A stretch of DNA of 64,000 bases. Source: Pseudomonas maioricensis. Lineage in GTDB: Bacteria; Pseudomonadota; Gammaproteobacteria; Pseudomonadales; Pseudomonadaceae. The position numbers were made by a program, and so were the translations under genes. Shown piece after piece: positions 38,614-47,606 of the stretch. Below the pieces are notes generated by a model, which saw only the letters and a program-made list of their open reading frames with translations, ran no database searches and was not told the origin of the DNA. Location of the stretch: NCBI RefSeq assembly GCF_022790535.1, contig NZ_LOHG01000001.1, positions 1-64,000 of the forward strand. The letters run 5' to 3'. Position 1 is the first letter of the stretch. Each line of letters opens with the position of its first letter.

Positions 38614-38823
38614 ATGGAAGACACCGACCTGCAAGCGCTGATGGCCCGACTGGAATTACTGATCACTCGTGTCGAGCAACTAAAACGCCAAAACGGACTC
38701 CTATTAGCTCAGGAAAAGTCGTGGCGCGAGGAACGCGCGCATTTGATTGAAAAAAACGAAATCGCCCGGCAAAAGGTCGAGACAATGATTTCGCGCCTCA
38801 AGGCCCTGGAGCAAGACTCATGA
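38614..38823 (+). CDS. TIGR02449-family coiled-coil protein (ZapB/ZauP-like)
   Basis: A 69-residue protein that is almost wholly coiled coil (ALMARLELLITRVEQLKRQN and so on) with heptad leucines and isoleucines. Its stop overlaps the zapA start by four bases (ATGA). Small coiled-coil partners of ZapA are known (ZapB in E. coli; ZauP is encoded just upstream of zapA in Caulobacter), so a role in bringing ZapA to the Z-ring is a reasonable inference. The family itself is uncharacterised. Confidence 0.85.
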   Translation: MEDTDLQALMARLELLITRVEQLKRQNGLLLAQEKSWREERAHLIEKNEIARQKVETMISRLKALEQDS

Positions 38824-39149
38824 GCAATGGCAACAGCGTCACCGTACAGATCCTCGACAAAGAATATTCGATCATCTGCCCTCAGGAGGAGCGCACCAAT
38901 CTGGTCAGCGCCGCGCGTTACCTGGATGGCAAGATGCGTGAAATCCGCAGCAGCGGCAAAGTAATCGGTGCTGACCGGATCGCGGTGATGGCGGCGTTGA
39001 ACATTACTCATGATTTGCTGCATAAGCAGGATCTGCCAGACCTGCAGGCCAGTGGCTCGACCCGCGAACAGGTCCGCGACCTGCTCGATCGCGTTGATCT
39101 GGTGCTCGCCACAGACTCCGATTTGCCTCCGGATGCGCCTCGGGGCTGA
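38820..39149 (+). CDS. zapA: Cell division protein ZapA
   Basis: A 109-residue FtsZ-ring associated protein, with NGNSVTVQILDKEYSIICPQE and LVSAARYLDGKMREIR in its globular head. It then has a helical coiled-coil tail. It binds and bundles FtsZ filaments at mid-cell. It is coupled by overlap to the coiled-coil gene upstream and is followed directly by 6S RNA, the order found across gammaproteobacteria. Confidence 0.94.
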   Translation: MSNGNSVTVQILDKEYSIICPQEERTNLVSAARYLDGKMREIRSSGKVIGADRIAVMAALNITHDLLHKQDLPDLQASGSTREQVRDLLDRVDLVLATDSDLPPDAPRG

Positions 39150-39174
39150 ATTCTCCGGCTAGTTTCGGTATACT
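39146..39174 (+). promoter_or_regulatory. Sigma-70-like promoter of 6S RNA
   Basis: A -10 hexamer TATACT (39169-39174) stands 17 bases after a weak -35 CTGAAT (39146-39151), which overlaps the zapA stop codon. The 6S RNA start is expected about 6-7 bases downstream. Confidence 0.55.
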
Positions 39175-39179
39175 TGCGC

Positions 39180-39358
39180 CCGCTCCCTGGAGTGCTTGCC
39201 AGTCGGTCATGTCCCTGAGCCGATACGCACAACCACGGGGGTTGCACGTTGGGGTTGGTGTGCATGTCCGCTCGACGGAAAGCCTTAAAACCTCCTGCAA
39301 TCTCCACCTTGAACTTTCGGGTTCAAGGGCTACACCGACAGCGGTTCGTCGGGGAGTC
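39180..39358 (+). ncRNA. ssrS: 6S RNA
   Basis: An RNA polymerase-binding regulator that mimics an open promoter. It lies between zapA and ygfA as in most gammaproteobacteria. The sequence begins CCGCTCCCTGGAGTG and contains segments closely like the known Pseudomonas 6S RNA: GTCCCTGAGCCGATAC, CGGAAAGCCTTAA and GAACTTTCGGGTTCAAGG. The ends can pair (CTCCCTGG near the 5' end, GTCGGGGAG near the 3' end). The exact 3' end is uncertain. Confidence 0.92.
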
Positions 39359-39470
39359 TCAATTTTGTTCGTTGCCGGTTTTGCCCGACAACGATATCCG
39401 CGAGGTCGTCGCTCTGGCGTCCTCGGTTCTGGTTCAACCGTTATGGATCAGTCTGCATGTCCCGTCGCTC

Positions 39471-40073
39471 ATGACCAGTGAAGCTCCGCTGACACGCCAG
39501 CAATTGCGCCGCAAGTTACGTATGGCGCGTCGCGCCCTGAGCACCAGCCAGCAGCGTGAAGCGGCACGCGGCCTCTATCGTCAGTTAGTTCAGCACCCTC
39601 TGTTTCGTCGCGCGCGGCATATCTCGCTTTACCTCCCTATGGACGGTGAGATTGATCCGCGTCTATTACTGCGCGCGGCTCAAAAGCGCGGTAAAGCGAC
39701 CTATCTTCCAGTACTCAGTGCGTGGCCCAGAACCAAAATGGTTTTCCAGCGGGTAAAGCCTGGAGAGAAATTCAAACCCAACCGCTTCCGCATTCCCGAA
39801 CCGCGTATCAACCTGGCCCGACAGCGTAAAATCTGGGCGCTGGATCTGATCCTGATGCCACTGGTAGGTTTTGACGACGAGGGTGGAAGACTGGGGATGG
39901 GCGGAGGTTTTTATGACCGTAGCCTGGCCTATCGCTCCCGCAGAAAAACGTGGCTTAAACCAGCGCTGCTCGGGCTTGCTCATGAGTGTCAGAAGGTCGA
40001 GCGTCTGGCTCAGGCCAGTTGGGACGTGCCGCTGGACGGCACAGTGTCGGATCGCCGGTGGTACTTGGCGTAA
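39471..40073 (+). CDS. ygfA: 5-formyltetrahydrofolate cyclo-ligase
   Basis: Converts 5-formyltetrahydrofolate to 5,10-methenyltetrahydrofolate using ATP. About 200 residues from ATG 39471 (MTSEAPLTRQQLRRKLR). The frame is open upstream, but that part lies inside 6S RNA. Typical motifs are LPMDGEIDPR and the glycine-rich DDEGGRLGMGGGFYDRSL, which binds the nucleotide. It is cotranscribed with 6S RNA in many relatives. Confidence 0.95.
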   Translation: MTSEAPLTRQQLRRKLRMARRALSTSQQREAARGLYRQLVQHPLFRRARHISLYLPMDGEIDPRLLLRAAQKRGKATYLPVLSAWPRTKMVFQRVKPGEKFKPNRFRIPEPRINLARQRKIWALDLILMPLVGFDDEGGRLGMGGGFYDRSLAYRSRRKTWLKPALLGLAHECQKVERLAQASWDVPLDGTVSDRRWYLA

Positions 40074-40091
40074 AACGCGGCGTTTACGGCC

Positions 40092-40180
40092 CTGTAGGAG
40101 TGAGCTTGCTCGCGATTCGGTCTGCTAGCCGATGAATATCGCCTGCGTTGACGCTATCGCGAGCAAGCTCACTCCTACAG
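40092..40180. repeat. REP inverted-repeat pair, 'gtaggagtgagcttgctcgcgat' family
   Basis: Perfect arms CTGTAGGAGTGAGCTTGCTC and complement, between ygfA and the convergent 50-codon gene. Confidence 0.88.
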
Positions 40181-40189
40181 GTGTGCAGC

Positions 40190-40342
40190 TCAATGCCGCG
40201 AAGGATACTTCTGCTGCTGTTGGGTGATTTCAACAGGGGCATCAGTTTTGCTGGACCACAAGCTTTGCGCGTAACCGGTAGTGACGACACCCAAGCCGAA
40301 CAAAATAACCAAAATCCAAAGTAAATCCGGCTTGCGTTTCAT
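40190..40342 (-). CDS. 50-residue single-span membrane protein, unknown
   Basis: A short gene too small for most gene finders: MKRKPDLLWILVILFGLGVV is the first part (50 residues in all). It has a positive N-terminus, one hydrophobic helix (residues 7-24) and a polar tail with QQQQ ending at a TGA (40190-40192). A textbook ribosome site, AAGGAGGG, lies seven bases before ATG 40342. The good initiation region and clean codons argue that it is real. Function unknown. Confidence 0.75.
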   Translation of the reverse strand: MKRKPDLLWILVILFGLGVVTTGYAQSLWSSKTDAPVEITQQQQKYPSRH

Positions 40343-40536
40343 TGACTGCCCTCCTTAGGCAAATCAATACGATGTCAGCATCGGTTTTTGTATAGGCCGT
40401 GCAGCAGCGTGGAGCTTAAAATCCCGGCATTCTGCGACAACACGTGCGCACACGCAAACGTTGACGTCAGCCGACTGTCGGTTTGTCATGAAACTGTCTG
40501 ACAACTTGTCCGCGACACATTTCAGGAGCAACAAAA

Positions 40537-40986
40537 ATGGCCTACTGGCTGATGAAATCAGAGCCTGATGAGCTCTCTATCACTGACCTTAAAAGGCTTG
40601 GCGAAGCCCGCTGGGATGGCGTTCGCAATTATCAGGCGCGTAACTTTCTTCGCGCCATGGCCGTAGGCGATGAATTCTTCTTCTACCACTCCAGCTGCCC
40701 AGAGCCAGGCATTGCCGGTATCGCGCGCATCACGCAAGCGGCATATCCGGACCCGACGGCGCTGGATCCGCAAAGTCATTACTACGATGCCAAAGCCAAT
40801 GCGGACAAAAATCAATGGAGCGCCGTCGACGTAGGCTTTGTCGACGCCTTCCCGAAAGTGCTAAGCCTGAGTTATCTGAAGCAGCAAAGCGCGCTGGAGC
40901 AATTACCACTGGTACAGAAGGGTACTCGTTTGTCCGTAATGCCAGTGACCGCCGAACAATGGGCGGCGATCCTGGCACTGCGTTAA
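40537..40986 (+). CDS. EVE domain-containing protein
   Basis: A 149-residue PUA-like protein (MAYWLMKSEPDELSITDLKR, WDGVRNYQARNFLRAM). EVE domains are linked to binding of modified DNA or RNA bases and are widespread as single-domain proteins. It stands alone and is convergent with the FliL-like gene, separated by three bases. The ligand is unknown. Confidence 0.92.
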   Translation: MAYWLMKSEPDELSITDLKRLGEARWDGVRNYQARNFLRAMAVGDEFFFYHSSCPEPGIAGIARITQAAYPDPTALDPQSHYYDAKANADKNQWSAVDVGFVDAFPKVLSLSYLKQQSALEQLPLVQKGTRLSVMPVTAEQWAAILALR

Positions 40987-40989
40987 CGT

Positions 40990-41400
40990 TTACTGAACGA
41001 TGAAGTTGTTGAACAGCAAGTCTTCAACGATTGGCTTGCCTTCTTCGTCATTCATCACTTGCTGAACCTGCTTGAGCGCTTCCTGGCGCAACTTCTCTTT
41101 GGCCTCGGCGCTGCTCATGGTGTCGACGGTTTGCTGAGTGAACAGCGCAACTAGCTGGTTACGAATCAGCGGATCGTTACGTTTTACTGCGGCCTGTGCT
41201 TCCGTGCCAGTCACACGCAAGGCGACATCGGCTTTGAAAACGCGCAGCTTCGGGCCGCCATCCAGTGCGTAATTGCCCACGAACGGTGGCGTCAGGGATA
41301 CATAGGCAACCTTGGGCGCCTCGCCTTCTTTCGCTGCTTCTTCAGCCAGCGCCATGGTCGGCAACGTCAGGGCCAGTAACATCAAGATCCACGCTTTCAC
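40990..41400 (-). CDS. FliL-like protein with signal peptide
   Basis: A 136-residue protein: N-terminal signal segment MKAWILMLLALTLPTMALA, then a FliL-type domain (YVSLTPPFVGNYALDGGPKLRVFKADVAL, given as a region). Its C-terminus VEDLLFNNFIVQ is typical. FliL controls flagellar motor output at the inner membrane, but this copy lies away from flagellar genes and its role is unknown. Confidence 0.85.
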   Translation of the reverse strand: MKAWILMLLALTLPTMALAEEAAKEGEAPKVAYVSLTPPFVGNYALDGGPKLRVFKADVALRVTGTEAQAAVKRNDPLIRNQLVALFTQQTVDTMSSAEAKEKLRQEALKQVQQVMNDEEGKPIVEDLLFNNFIVQ

Positions 41401-41533
41401 AGTCCACTCCTTTATCCGGTTTGCCGCCTAGCTTACTTGAGCTTATGCATGAGTATCAGGGCGGATCATGCTCATTGACCCGAAAATCTACATACCTGAA
41501 CGTATCGGCCACAAATCCAAAAGGAATAGTCCG

Positions 41534-42511
41534 ATGAAAGCCTTGCTGTGCAAAGCGTTCGGCCCCGCCGAAAACCTGGTCCTCGAAGACATCGCCAGCC
41601 CGCAAATCAAGAAGAACGAAATCCTGCTGGATGTGCACGCTGCCGGGGTCAACTTTCCCGACACATTGATCATCGAAGGCAAGTACCAATTCAAGCCGCC
41701 ATTTCCCTTCTCCCCAGGCGGAGAAGCCGCAGGTGTTGTGGCTGAGGTTGGCGAAAAAGTTACCCATTTAAAAGTCGGCGACCGAGTGATGGCCCTCACA
41801 GGCTGGGGCAGTTTCGCCGAGCAAGTCGCCGTACCCGCATACAACGTATTACCCATGCCACCCGCGATGGATTTCAACACCGCTGCCGCGTTCAGCATGA
41901 CTTACGGCACCTCCATGCACGCGCTTAAACAACGCGCCAACCTGCAACCCGGCGAAACCCTGCTGGTGCTCGGTGCATCGGGCGGCGTTGGTCTGGCCGC
42001 TGTTGAAATCGGCAAAGCCATGGGCGCCCGTGTCATCGCCGCCGCCAGCTCTGCGGAAAAACTAGCCGTTGCCAAACAGGCTGGCGCAGACGAACTGATC
42101 AACTACAGCGAAGCCAACCTCAAAGAAGAAATTAAACGCCTCACCAATGGCAATGGTGTCGACGTCATCTACGATCCCGTCGGCGGCGATCTCTTTGATC
42201 AGGCCATTCGCTCCATCGCCTGGAACGGCCGCCTGTTGGTCGTCGGCTTCGCCAGCGGCCGCATTCCCGAACTGCCCGTCAACCTCGCACTGTTGAAGGG
42301 CGCCTCAGTCATTGGTGTTTTCTGGGGATCATTTGCACAACGTCAGCCTGAAGATAATGTGGCGAACTTTCAGCAATTGTTCGGCTGGTACGCGCAGGGC
42401 AAGTTGAAGCCGTTGGTATCGAAGGTTTATCCGCTGAGTAAGGCGGGTGAGGCGATTGATTCATTGGGGGCGAGGCGGGCGGTTGGGAAGGTTGTTGTTG
42501 GGGTTCGGTGA
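41534..42511 (+). CDS. NADPH:quinone oxidoreductase-like zinc-independent MDR protein
   Basis: A 325-residue cytoplasmic enzyme of the medium-chain dehydrogenase family, QOR type, from ATG 41534 (MKALLCKAFGPAENLVLED). The NADPH-binding Rossmann motif is LGASGGVGLAAVEIGKAMG. The zinc ligands of alcohol dehydrogenases are absent, as expected for quinone reductases. It is upstream of a convergent TonB-C gene. Confidence 0.92.
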   Translation: MKALLCKAFGPAENLVLEDIASPQIKKNEILLDVHAAGVNFPDTLIIEGKYQFKPPFPFSPGGEAAGVVAEVGEKVTHLKVGDRVMALTGWGSFAEQVAVPAYNVLPMPPAMDFNTAAAFSMTYGTSMHALKQRANLQPGETLLVLGASGGVGLAAVEIGKAMGARVIAAASSAEKLAVAKQAGADELINYSEANLKEEIKRLTNGNGVDVIYDPVGGDLFDQAIRSIAWNGRLLVVGFASGRIPELPVNLALLKGASVIGVFWGSFAQRQPEDNVANFQQLFGWYAQGKLKPLVSKVYPLSKAGEAIDSLGARRAVGKVVVGVR

Positions 42512-42614
42512 GCATCTTGTTTCGGGAGCTTTCTCTCTATATGCGCTGAACTGCCTGGAAGCATCCGCCACTCTCATCGGTGACGGATGTCAGATCCAGA
42601 TCATCATTGACGAT

Positions 42615-43271
42615 TTACAACATCGCCCTCATTTGTGCCGGCAAGAAGTCAGCATAAAAAGCCCGTGGACGTTTCCTGCACCCTTCAATAATCGCGGGTA
42701 TCGCCAAGTCGAAATCGTCGATTAGTGCCTGCCTTTCCTCTTCAGTTACGAACTCCCTGATGACGGCTCCGTTGAGCAGGTAATCCCGAGTGTCACGAAA
42801 CGTTTTCGCTTCTTTGACGGAATGGCTGTGTCGAGTCCAGATCAACTCGTTGTTTAGCTGGCTGCAACGCCGTTTTTTCAGATCTATATTCGCGACCAGG
42901 TTTGTGTCATATGCCTTAGCATCGAAGTTGTAACTCACAAGTGAGCTCTCCCCGTCAGGTTTGTCAGCAGGCGGTGTCCAGGCAGCGAAGCGCCACTCTG
43001 GAATTACCTTCTTTACCGCGTCGGCGAGCCGTGAGTCGGAAGCCTTGACGACTTCCTTGAATGTCACGCTTCCATTGGCATGAATGAATATACGAACCGT
43101 GACCGAACCTCCCTCTTTGTCCTTGAACATCGTTGCGGGATATTTGGGGGAGGGCAGGTATATGGGTTTTGGGTAGGACGTGGCTGCTTGTGAAACAGGA
43201 ATGAGCAGGGTGTCGCCTGCCGAGGCTGCAGTGGAAAACCAGCCAATCAAAATGAATAAAAATAACCTCAC
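42615..43271 (-). CDS. Secreted protein with TonB C-terminal-like domain
   Basis: A 218-residue protein with a signal peptide (MRLFLFILIGWFSTAASA). The domain YPKPIYLPSPKYPATMFKDKEGGSVTVRI and on (about residues 34-105) resembles a TonB C-terminal domain, with the usual V-x-I-x-G-x-V pattern. The rest is charged and unlike known TonB proteins; the proline-rich TonB spacer and an N-terminal anchor are missing. It may be a periplasmic energy-linking or binding protein; no function can be given. Confidence 0.75.
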   Translation of the reverse strand: MRLFLFILIGWFSTAASAGDTLLIPVSQAATSYPKPIYLPSPKYPATMFKDKEGGSVTVRIFIHANGSVTFKEVVKASDSRLADAVKKVIPEWRFAAWTPPADKPDGESSLVSYNFDAKAYDTNLVANIDLKKRRCSQLNNELIWTRHSHSVKEAKTFRDTRDYLLNGAVIREFVTEEERQALIDDFDLAIPAIIEGCRKRPRAFYADFLPAQMRAML

Positions 43272-43542
43272 GACTTACCTCTAGCGGTGATGGACCCAGG
43301 TTGGCCCAGCAGGCTGCGATGGTAGGCGGCCGCCGTGGGGGAGCAGAACCCGGTGACTTCCGAGACGGCTGTAGGAGTGATCCTAAATAAGGTGCATCCG
43401 GTTATACCTTCGCGACATGTTCATAAAACAACACGCACTACTCCACATTTCCTGCAAATTCTCGGACGAGAAACAGTGCTTTTTTCTGTAATGAAAATGT
43501 AATATTCGCTTTCGCGCAGAAAAACAAAAATGGAGTGTCCCG

Positions 43543-44880
43543 ATGTTTGCTTTCTTCCGTCCCGCCGCACATCAGGCACCCCTGCCTGAAGAAAAGGTCG
43601 ACAGTACCTATCGACGTCTGCGGTGGCAGATATTCGCGGGTATTTTCATCGGCTATGCCGGTTACTACCTGCTTCGTAAAAACTTCTCGCTGGCAATGCC
43701 TTACCTGATCGACGAGGGTTACACCCGTGGACAGCTGGGTGTGGCGATGTCTGCGATTGCTATTGCGTACGGTTTGTCCAAGTTCCTGATGGGCATCATT
43801 TCCGACCGTTCCAACCCAAGGTACTTCCTGCCATTTGGTCTGCTGGTTTCAGCGGGCGTCATGTTCGTGTTCGGTTTCGCGCCCTGGGCTACGTCCAGTG
43901 TGACGATCATGTTCATCCTGTTGTTCATCAACGGTTGGGCGCAGGGCATGGGCTGGCCGCCAAGCGGGCGGACCATGGTGCACTGGTGGTCGCAGAAAGA
44001 GCGCGGTGGCGTGGTATCGGTGTGGAACGTTGCGCACAACGTGGGTGGTGGTCTGATTGGCCCGCTGTTCCTGTTGGGTATGGGCTGGACCAACGACTGG
44101 CATGCTGCGTTTTACGTACCGGCAGCAGTTGCTTTGCTGGTGGCGGTGTTTGCGTTTGCAACCATGCGGGACACCCCGCAATCGGTGGGTTTGCCGCCAA
44201 TCGAGGTCTACAAGAACGATTATCCTGAGGGCTACGATTCCAGCCACGAAGAAGAGTTTTCCGCCAAGGAAATCTTCGTCAAGTACGTGCTGCGCAACAA
44301 GATGCTCTGGTACATCGCTCTGGCGAACGTGTTCGTTTATCTGCTGCGTTACGGCGTGCTGGACTGGGCACCCACTTACCTGAAAGAAGCCAAGCACTTC
44401 ACCGTCGACAAGACGTCGTGGGCTTACTTCCTCTATGAGTGGGCGGGTATTCCAGGCACGCTGCTGTGCGGCTGGATGTCGGACAAGATCTTCAAAGGTA
44501 ACCGTGGCCTGACAGGCGTAGTGTTCATGGTCCTGGTGACCGTCGCGACGCTGGTTTACTGGCTGAACCCGCCGGGCAACCCGACTGTTGACATGATCGC
44601 GCTGGTTTCCATCGGCTTCCTGATCTACGGCCCGGTCATGCTGATCGGCCTGCAGGCGCTGGAACTGGTACCGAAAAAGGCTGCGGGTACGGCGGCGGGC
44701 TTCACCGGCCTGTTCGGCTATCTGGGTGGCTCGGTTGCGGCCAGCGCCGCCATGGGCTACACCGTTGACCACTTCGGTTGGGATGGTGGTTTTGTCCTGC
44801 TGATCGGTGCATGCGTGCTGTCTATCGTCTTCTTGCTGCCGACGTTGTGGCACAAGCAGATTGAGAGCACTAGTCGCTAA
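43543..44880 (+). CDS. glpT: Glycerol-3-phosphate transporter
   Basis: A 445-residue MFS antiporter that exchanges sn-glycerol-3-phosphate for phosphate. It has twelve helices, with signature segments [37 protein letters not shown] and [20 protein letters not shown] characteristic of GlpT. ATG 43543 follows GGAG. It is a single gene with no glpQ adjacent. The upstream gap 43272-43542 holds only a lone half-REP (43369-43380). Confidence 0.96.
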   Translation: MFAFFRPAAHQAPLPEEKVDSTYRRLRWQIFAGIFIGYAGYYLLRKNFSLAMPYLIDEGYTRGQLGVAMSAIAIAYGLSKFLMGIISDRSNPRYFLPFGLLVSAGVMFVFGFAPWATSSVTIMFILLFINGWAQGMGWPPSGRTMVHWWSQKERGGVVSVWNVAHNVGGGLIGPLFLLGMGWTNDWHAAFYVPAAVALLVAVFAFATMRDTPQSVGLPPIEVYKNDYPEGYDSSHEEEFSAKEIFVKYVLRNKMLWYIALANVFVYLLRYGVLDWAPTYLKEAKHFTVDKTSWAYFLYEWAGIPGTLLCGWMSDKIFKGNRGLTGVVFMVLVTVATLVYWLNPPGNPTVDMIALVSIGFLIYGPVMLIGLQALELVPKKAAGTAAGFTGLFGYLGGSVAASAAMGYTVDHFGWDGGFVLLIGACVLSIVFLLPTLWHKQIESTSR

Positions 44881-44948
44881 GGCGGTGACGGGGCATTCGT
44901 TGATTTATGCGTTTGCCCTGGCCTGGCAGAATCGTGCCGAGCATGGAT

Positions 44949-45040
44949 CTGTAGGAGTGAGCTTGCTCGCGATTCGGTCTTCTGGCCGACGAATTTTGTC
45001 GGTTGAACTGCCCCTATCGCGAGCAAGCTCACTCCTACAG
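44949..45040. repeat. REP inverted-repeat pair, 'gtaggagtgagcttgctcgcgat' family
   Basis: The arms CTGTAGGAGTGAGCTTGCTC and its complement are perfect over 20 bases and continue as CGCGAT/ATCGCG. It lies between the convergent stops of glpT and chaC. Confidence 0.88.
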
Positions 45041-45117
45041 TAAAAAGTATTTCAATCCGTGAGTCCGTCTGCGTCGCTGCCTCCCGGCCTCTTCCCGGAT
45101 AAATCCGGTCCCACGGT

Positions 45118-45792
45118 TTAAGCCCCCTGCTCCTCAACCCAACACCGCTTCAACCGCGCCTCCAGATTCAGATCCGGCATGGCGTGGCTGCGCAGTGCGT
45201 TGGCGGTCTGTTCGACGTAGTCGCGTGTTGTGCCGTAGCGGCCGCTGGCGCTGGCCAGCACTTGGCTGAGAACGCTGTCCGGCAGGTTGCCTGCGTAACT
45301 TGGCAAGTGTCGCTCCAGCACGAATCCGAGCGCTTGAACCCGTCGGCCGTCAGCAAGGCGGCAACTGAGCCAATGCGGACGGTAGGAAGGGAAGGGCATT
45401 TCTCGCTGCCACAAGGCAAGCAGCGATTCTTCAAGATTTTCCTCCGGCAAGCGGTAGGCAAAGCCGCTGCAAGAGCCGCCGCGATCAAGGCCAAACACCA
45501 GTCCGGGCATTTCCGGGGTACCACGATGTTCGTGAGACCACAGGTACAAACCGCGGTGGTAGCCATGAATACGGCCGCGCTGGCGCTCGACAGCGGTGCA
45601 TTCGGGCCGCCAGATTAATGACCCGTAAGCGAACAGCCATACGGGCCCACCTTCATGGCGTTGCATCGTGTTTTTCATCGAGAGCATCAGTTGCTCGCGG
45701 GTCAGTTGTGGACCCAGATCGATGACAGGCGGATACGTCAGCCCCAGACCGTCGTGTACGGCCGCTGACAAGCTATTGATTTGATTCTCCAT
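45118..45792 (-). CDS. chaC: Gamma-glutamylcyclotransferase, ChaC type
   Basis: Cleaves glutathione to 5-oxoproline and cysteinylglycine. 224 residues from ATG 45792 (MENQINSLSAAV). The first strand motif FAYGSLIWRP binds the glutamyl group, and the catalytic Glu lies in RLPEENLEESLL. The family is cytoplasmic. The open frame runs upstream, but the longer start would be out of keeping with family length. Confidence 0.92.
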   Translation of the reverse strand: MENQINSLSAAVHDGLGLTYPPVIDLGPQLTREQLMLSMKNTMQRHEGGPVWLFAYGSLIWRPECTAVERQRGRIHGYHRGLYLWSHEHRGTPEMPGLVFGLDRGGSCSGFAYRLPEENLEESLLALWQREMPFPSYRPHWLSCRLADGRRVQALGFVLERHLPSYAGNLPDSVLSQVLASASGRYGTTRDYVEQTANALRSHAMPDLNLEARLKRCWVEEQGA

Positions 45793-46139
45793 TCGGGCTC
45801 CCCTGGCCGTTACGCTGCCAGTTGTAGCGGATCTTGTGTGGTGAGCGCAGTGACGGGGCGGACGACGTGGCCTGGCCAGTGTCCGCCAGGTTTCGTTTCT
45901 AAGCGCTGGCAAGCCGTTTCACTGCTGAAACGATTCGATATCTTTAATGCAATTAGCAATCCATGCAAGTTACCTGTCGGCGGATCCCCCGGACTTCCCG
46001 ATAAGCGACACAACGGGTCCATGTTTAATTCAAGGACCATTCCTACATAACGGCAGGACTATTCAACTATTGAGCCCTTGATGTGCGCTGTATAACGCCG
46101 AGCCTAGGAATGTATTAAGCGAAAGCTCGGAGTCTGAAA
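45793..46139. other. Intergenic region between divergent chaC and the small outer-membrane protein gene
   Basis: 347 bases with no convincing gene, REP element or terminator. A -10-like TATAAC lies near 46090 and may serve the plus-strand gene at 46140; no matching -35 with normal spacing was found. Confidence 0.5.
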
Positions 46140-46625
46140 GTGGGATCAATCATCAAGCTGGCACTTTGTCTGGCACTTTGTCTGGCGCTGTGGGCCTTCG
46201 CCGCTCAGGTTAAGGCCGATAAGCCTCAGCAGGGCTTTTGGGTCATACAGACCAGTGTCTATACCCGGCATTTTTCTCCCGCGCCGGAGCACAACAACCA
46301 TCAGAATCTGATTGGTCTGGAGCGCAACGAGGCTTCAGGACTTGTTTATGGTGCGGCCACGTTCCGTAATTCGTTCGCCCAACGCTCTGTTTATGGCTAT
46401 ATGGGGAAACGCTTCGACAGCAGTCGGTATCCGGTCTATGTGAAGGTGACGGGTGGGTTGCTGCACGGCTATCGGGGTGAGTACCGCGACAAGATTCCGT
46501 TGAATCGCTACGGTATAGCCCCGGTGGTTATCCCTGGGATAGGGGTTCATCTAGGGCCGGTCAACGCGGAGGTCATCCTGTTAGGAGCCTCCGCTGCGAT
46601 GCTCAATGTGGGGTTTCGTTTCTAA
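46140..46625 (+). CDS. Small outer-membrane beta-barrel-like protein, unknown
   Basis: A 161-residue protein with GTG start at 46140. Signal peptide: MGSIIKLALCLALCLALWAF and cleavage near VKA. The mature part alternates polar and hydrophobic residues (FWVIQTSVYTRHFSPAPEHN, SVYGYMGKRF) and ends in GFRF; an aromatic C-terminal residue is typical of outer-membrane barrels with eight or so strands. It resembles small Pseudomonas proteins mis-named glycerol-phosphate transporters in databases. No activity can be assigned. Confidence 0.75.
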   Translation: MGSIIKLALCLALCLALWAFAAQVKADKPQQGFWVIQTSVYTRHFSPAPEHNNHQNLIGLERNEASGLVYGAATFRNSFAQRSVYGYMGKRFDSSRYPVYVKVTGGLLHGYRGEYRDKIPLNRYGIAPVVIPGIGVHLGPVNAEVILLGASAAMLNVGFRF

Positions 46626-46637
46626 CGTCGTGGTGAA

Positions 46638-47606
46638 TCAGGGCCGTGGCGCGTAGGCGAATACGTCGGCACGCATTTGATGTGCATCCATCCCGGCGCT
46701 GACCAGTGCGTCGAGGGTGCCGTAAATCATCGCGGGTGATCCGCTTGCATAGACATGGACTGCCGACAGGTCGTCGATGTCTTCGCAAACGGCTTCATGC
46801 AGCAGGCCGCAACGTCCTTCCCAGCCACACAGGTCGCTGACTACTTTGTGCAGGAACAGGTTGGGCAGCCTTTTCCACTCTTCCCAATGTTTGATTTCGT
46901 AGAAATCGTCCGGGCGGCGCGCGCCCCAGTACAGGTGCACCGGGTGGCTAAAGCCTTTGGCGCGGCAGTGTTCGATCAGGCTGTGCATCTGAGCCATGCC
47001 GGTACCGGCTGCGATCAGTACCAGCGGGCCATCGGGCAGGTCGGCCAGATGAGTGTCGCCGAACGGCAGCTCAATCCTGGCCATCTGATTGCGTTGGAGT
47101 TGCTCGATCAGGCTTTGTGCGCTGGCTTCGCGGACCAGTACGTGCATTTCCAGGTCGCGACCGCTGTGGGGTGCGGAAGCCAGCGAGAACGCCGATTTCT
47201 CGCCGCTGTCCTTGTGGATCATCAAGTACTGACCAGCGTGATAGCGCGGTGGCTTGCCAGCCGGAGCACGCAAGCCGACTCGCCAGACATCGCCGCCCAC
47301 CTCCACGCATTCGCTCAACTGACAGGCAAGCGTACGCACGGGTAGTTCACCCAGGGCGAGCACACCGTCCCACAGCACTTCGCAGTCTTCCAGCGGTTCT
47401 GCGAGACAGGTATAGATCTCGCCGTGGGTCAGCTCGTCGTCGGCTTGCTTCACCCGCCCTTGCACCAACAGGGCAGAGCACACGTGGCAATTGCCGTTGC
47501 GACAGCTTTGCGGGCACTCATAACCCAGCCGTTGAGCCGCATCGAGGATCCGCTCGCCGGGTAAGGTTTCCAGCACCGCACCCGAAGGCTGCAAAGTTAC
47601 GCGCAT
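46638..47606 (-). CDS. Ferredoxin-fused flavin reductase-like protein
   Basis: A 322-residue soluble electron-transfer protein starting at ATG 47606. The N-terminal plant-type 2Fe-2S ferredoxin has cysteines C35, C40, C43 and C67 (CRNGNCHVC then TCLAE). An FAD-binding domain (YHAGQYLMIH... KSAFSLASAP) and an NAD-binding domain (LIAAGTGMAQMHSLIEH) follow. It resembles CDP-6-deoxy-glucoseen reductase and the Fre/LuxG family. Its start overlaps the ubiD stop by one base (TGATG), so it is translationally coupled to ubiD. In E. coli the flavin reductase gene fre is likewise next to ubiD. Confidence 0.92.
   Translation of the reverse strand: MRVTLQPSGAVLETLPGERILDAAQRLGYECPQSCRNGNCHVCSALLVQGRVKQADDELTHGEIYTCLAEPLEDCEVLWDGVLALGELPVRTLACQLSECVEVGGDVWRVGLRAPAGKPPRYHAGQYLMIHKDSGEKSAFSLASAPHSGRDLEMHVLVREASAQSLIEQLQRNQMARIELPFGDTHLADLPDGPLVLIAAGTGMAQMHSLIEHCRAKGFSHPVHLYWGARRPDDFYEIKHWEEWKRLPNLFLHKVVSDLCGWEGRCGLLHEAVCEDIDDLSAVHVYASGSPAMIYGTLDALVSAGMDAHQMRADVFAYAPRP

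Noticed and set aside
40060..40092. Hairpin GTAAAACGC/GCGTTTAC after ygfA as terminator
   Set aside because: The stem is AT-rich with no U-tract and overlaps the stop; too weak to list.
43369..43380. Lone REP arm (CTGTAGGAGTGA) before glpT
   Set aside because: No opposite arm is found, so it is not listed as a REP pair; probably a relic.
43849..44853. A 334-codon open frame antisense to glpT
   Set aside because: Composition is rich in Arg, His and Gln as is typical of shadow frames; glpT on the other strand is certain.
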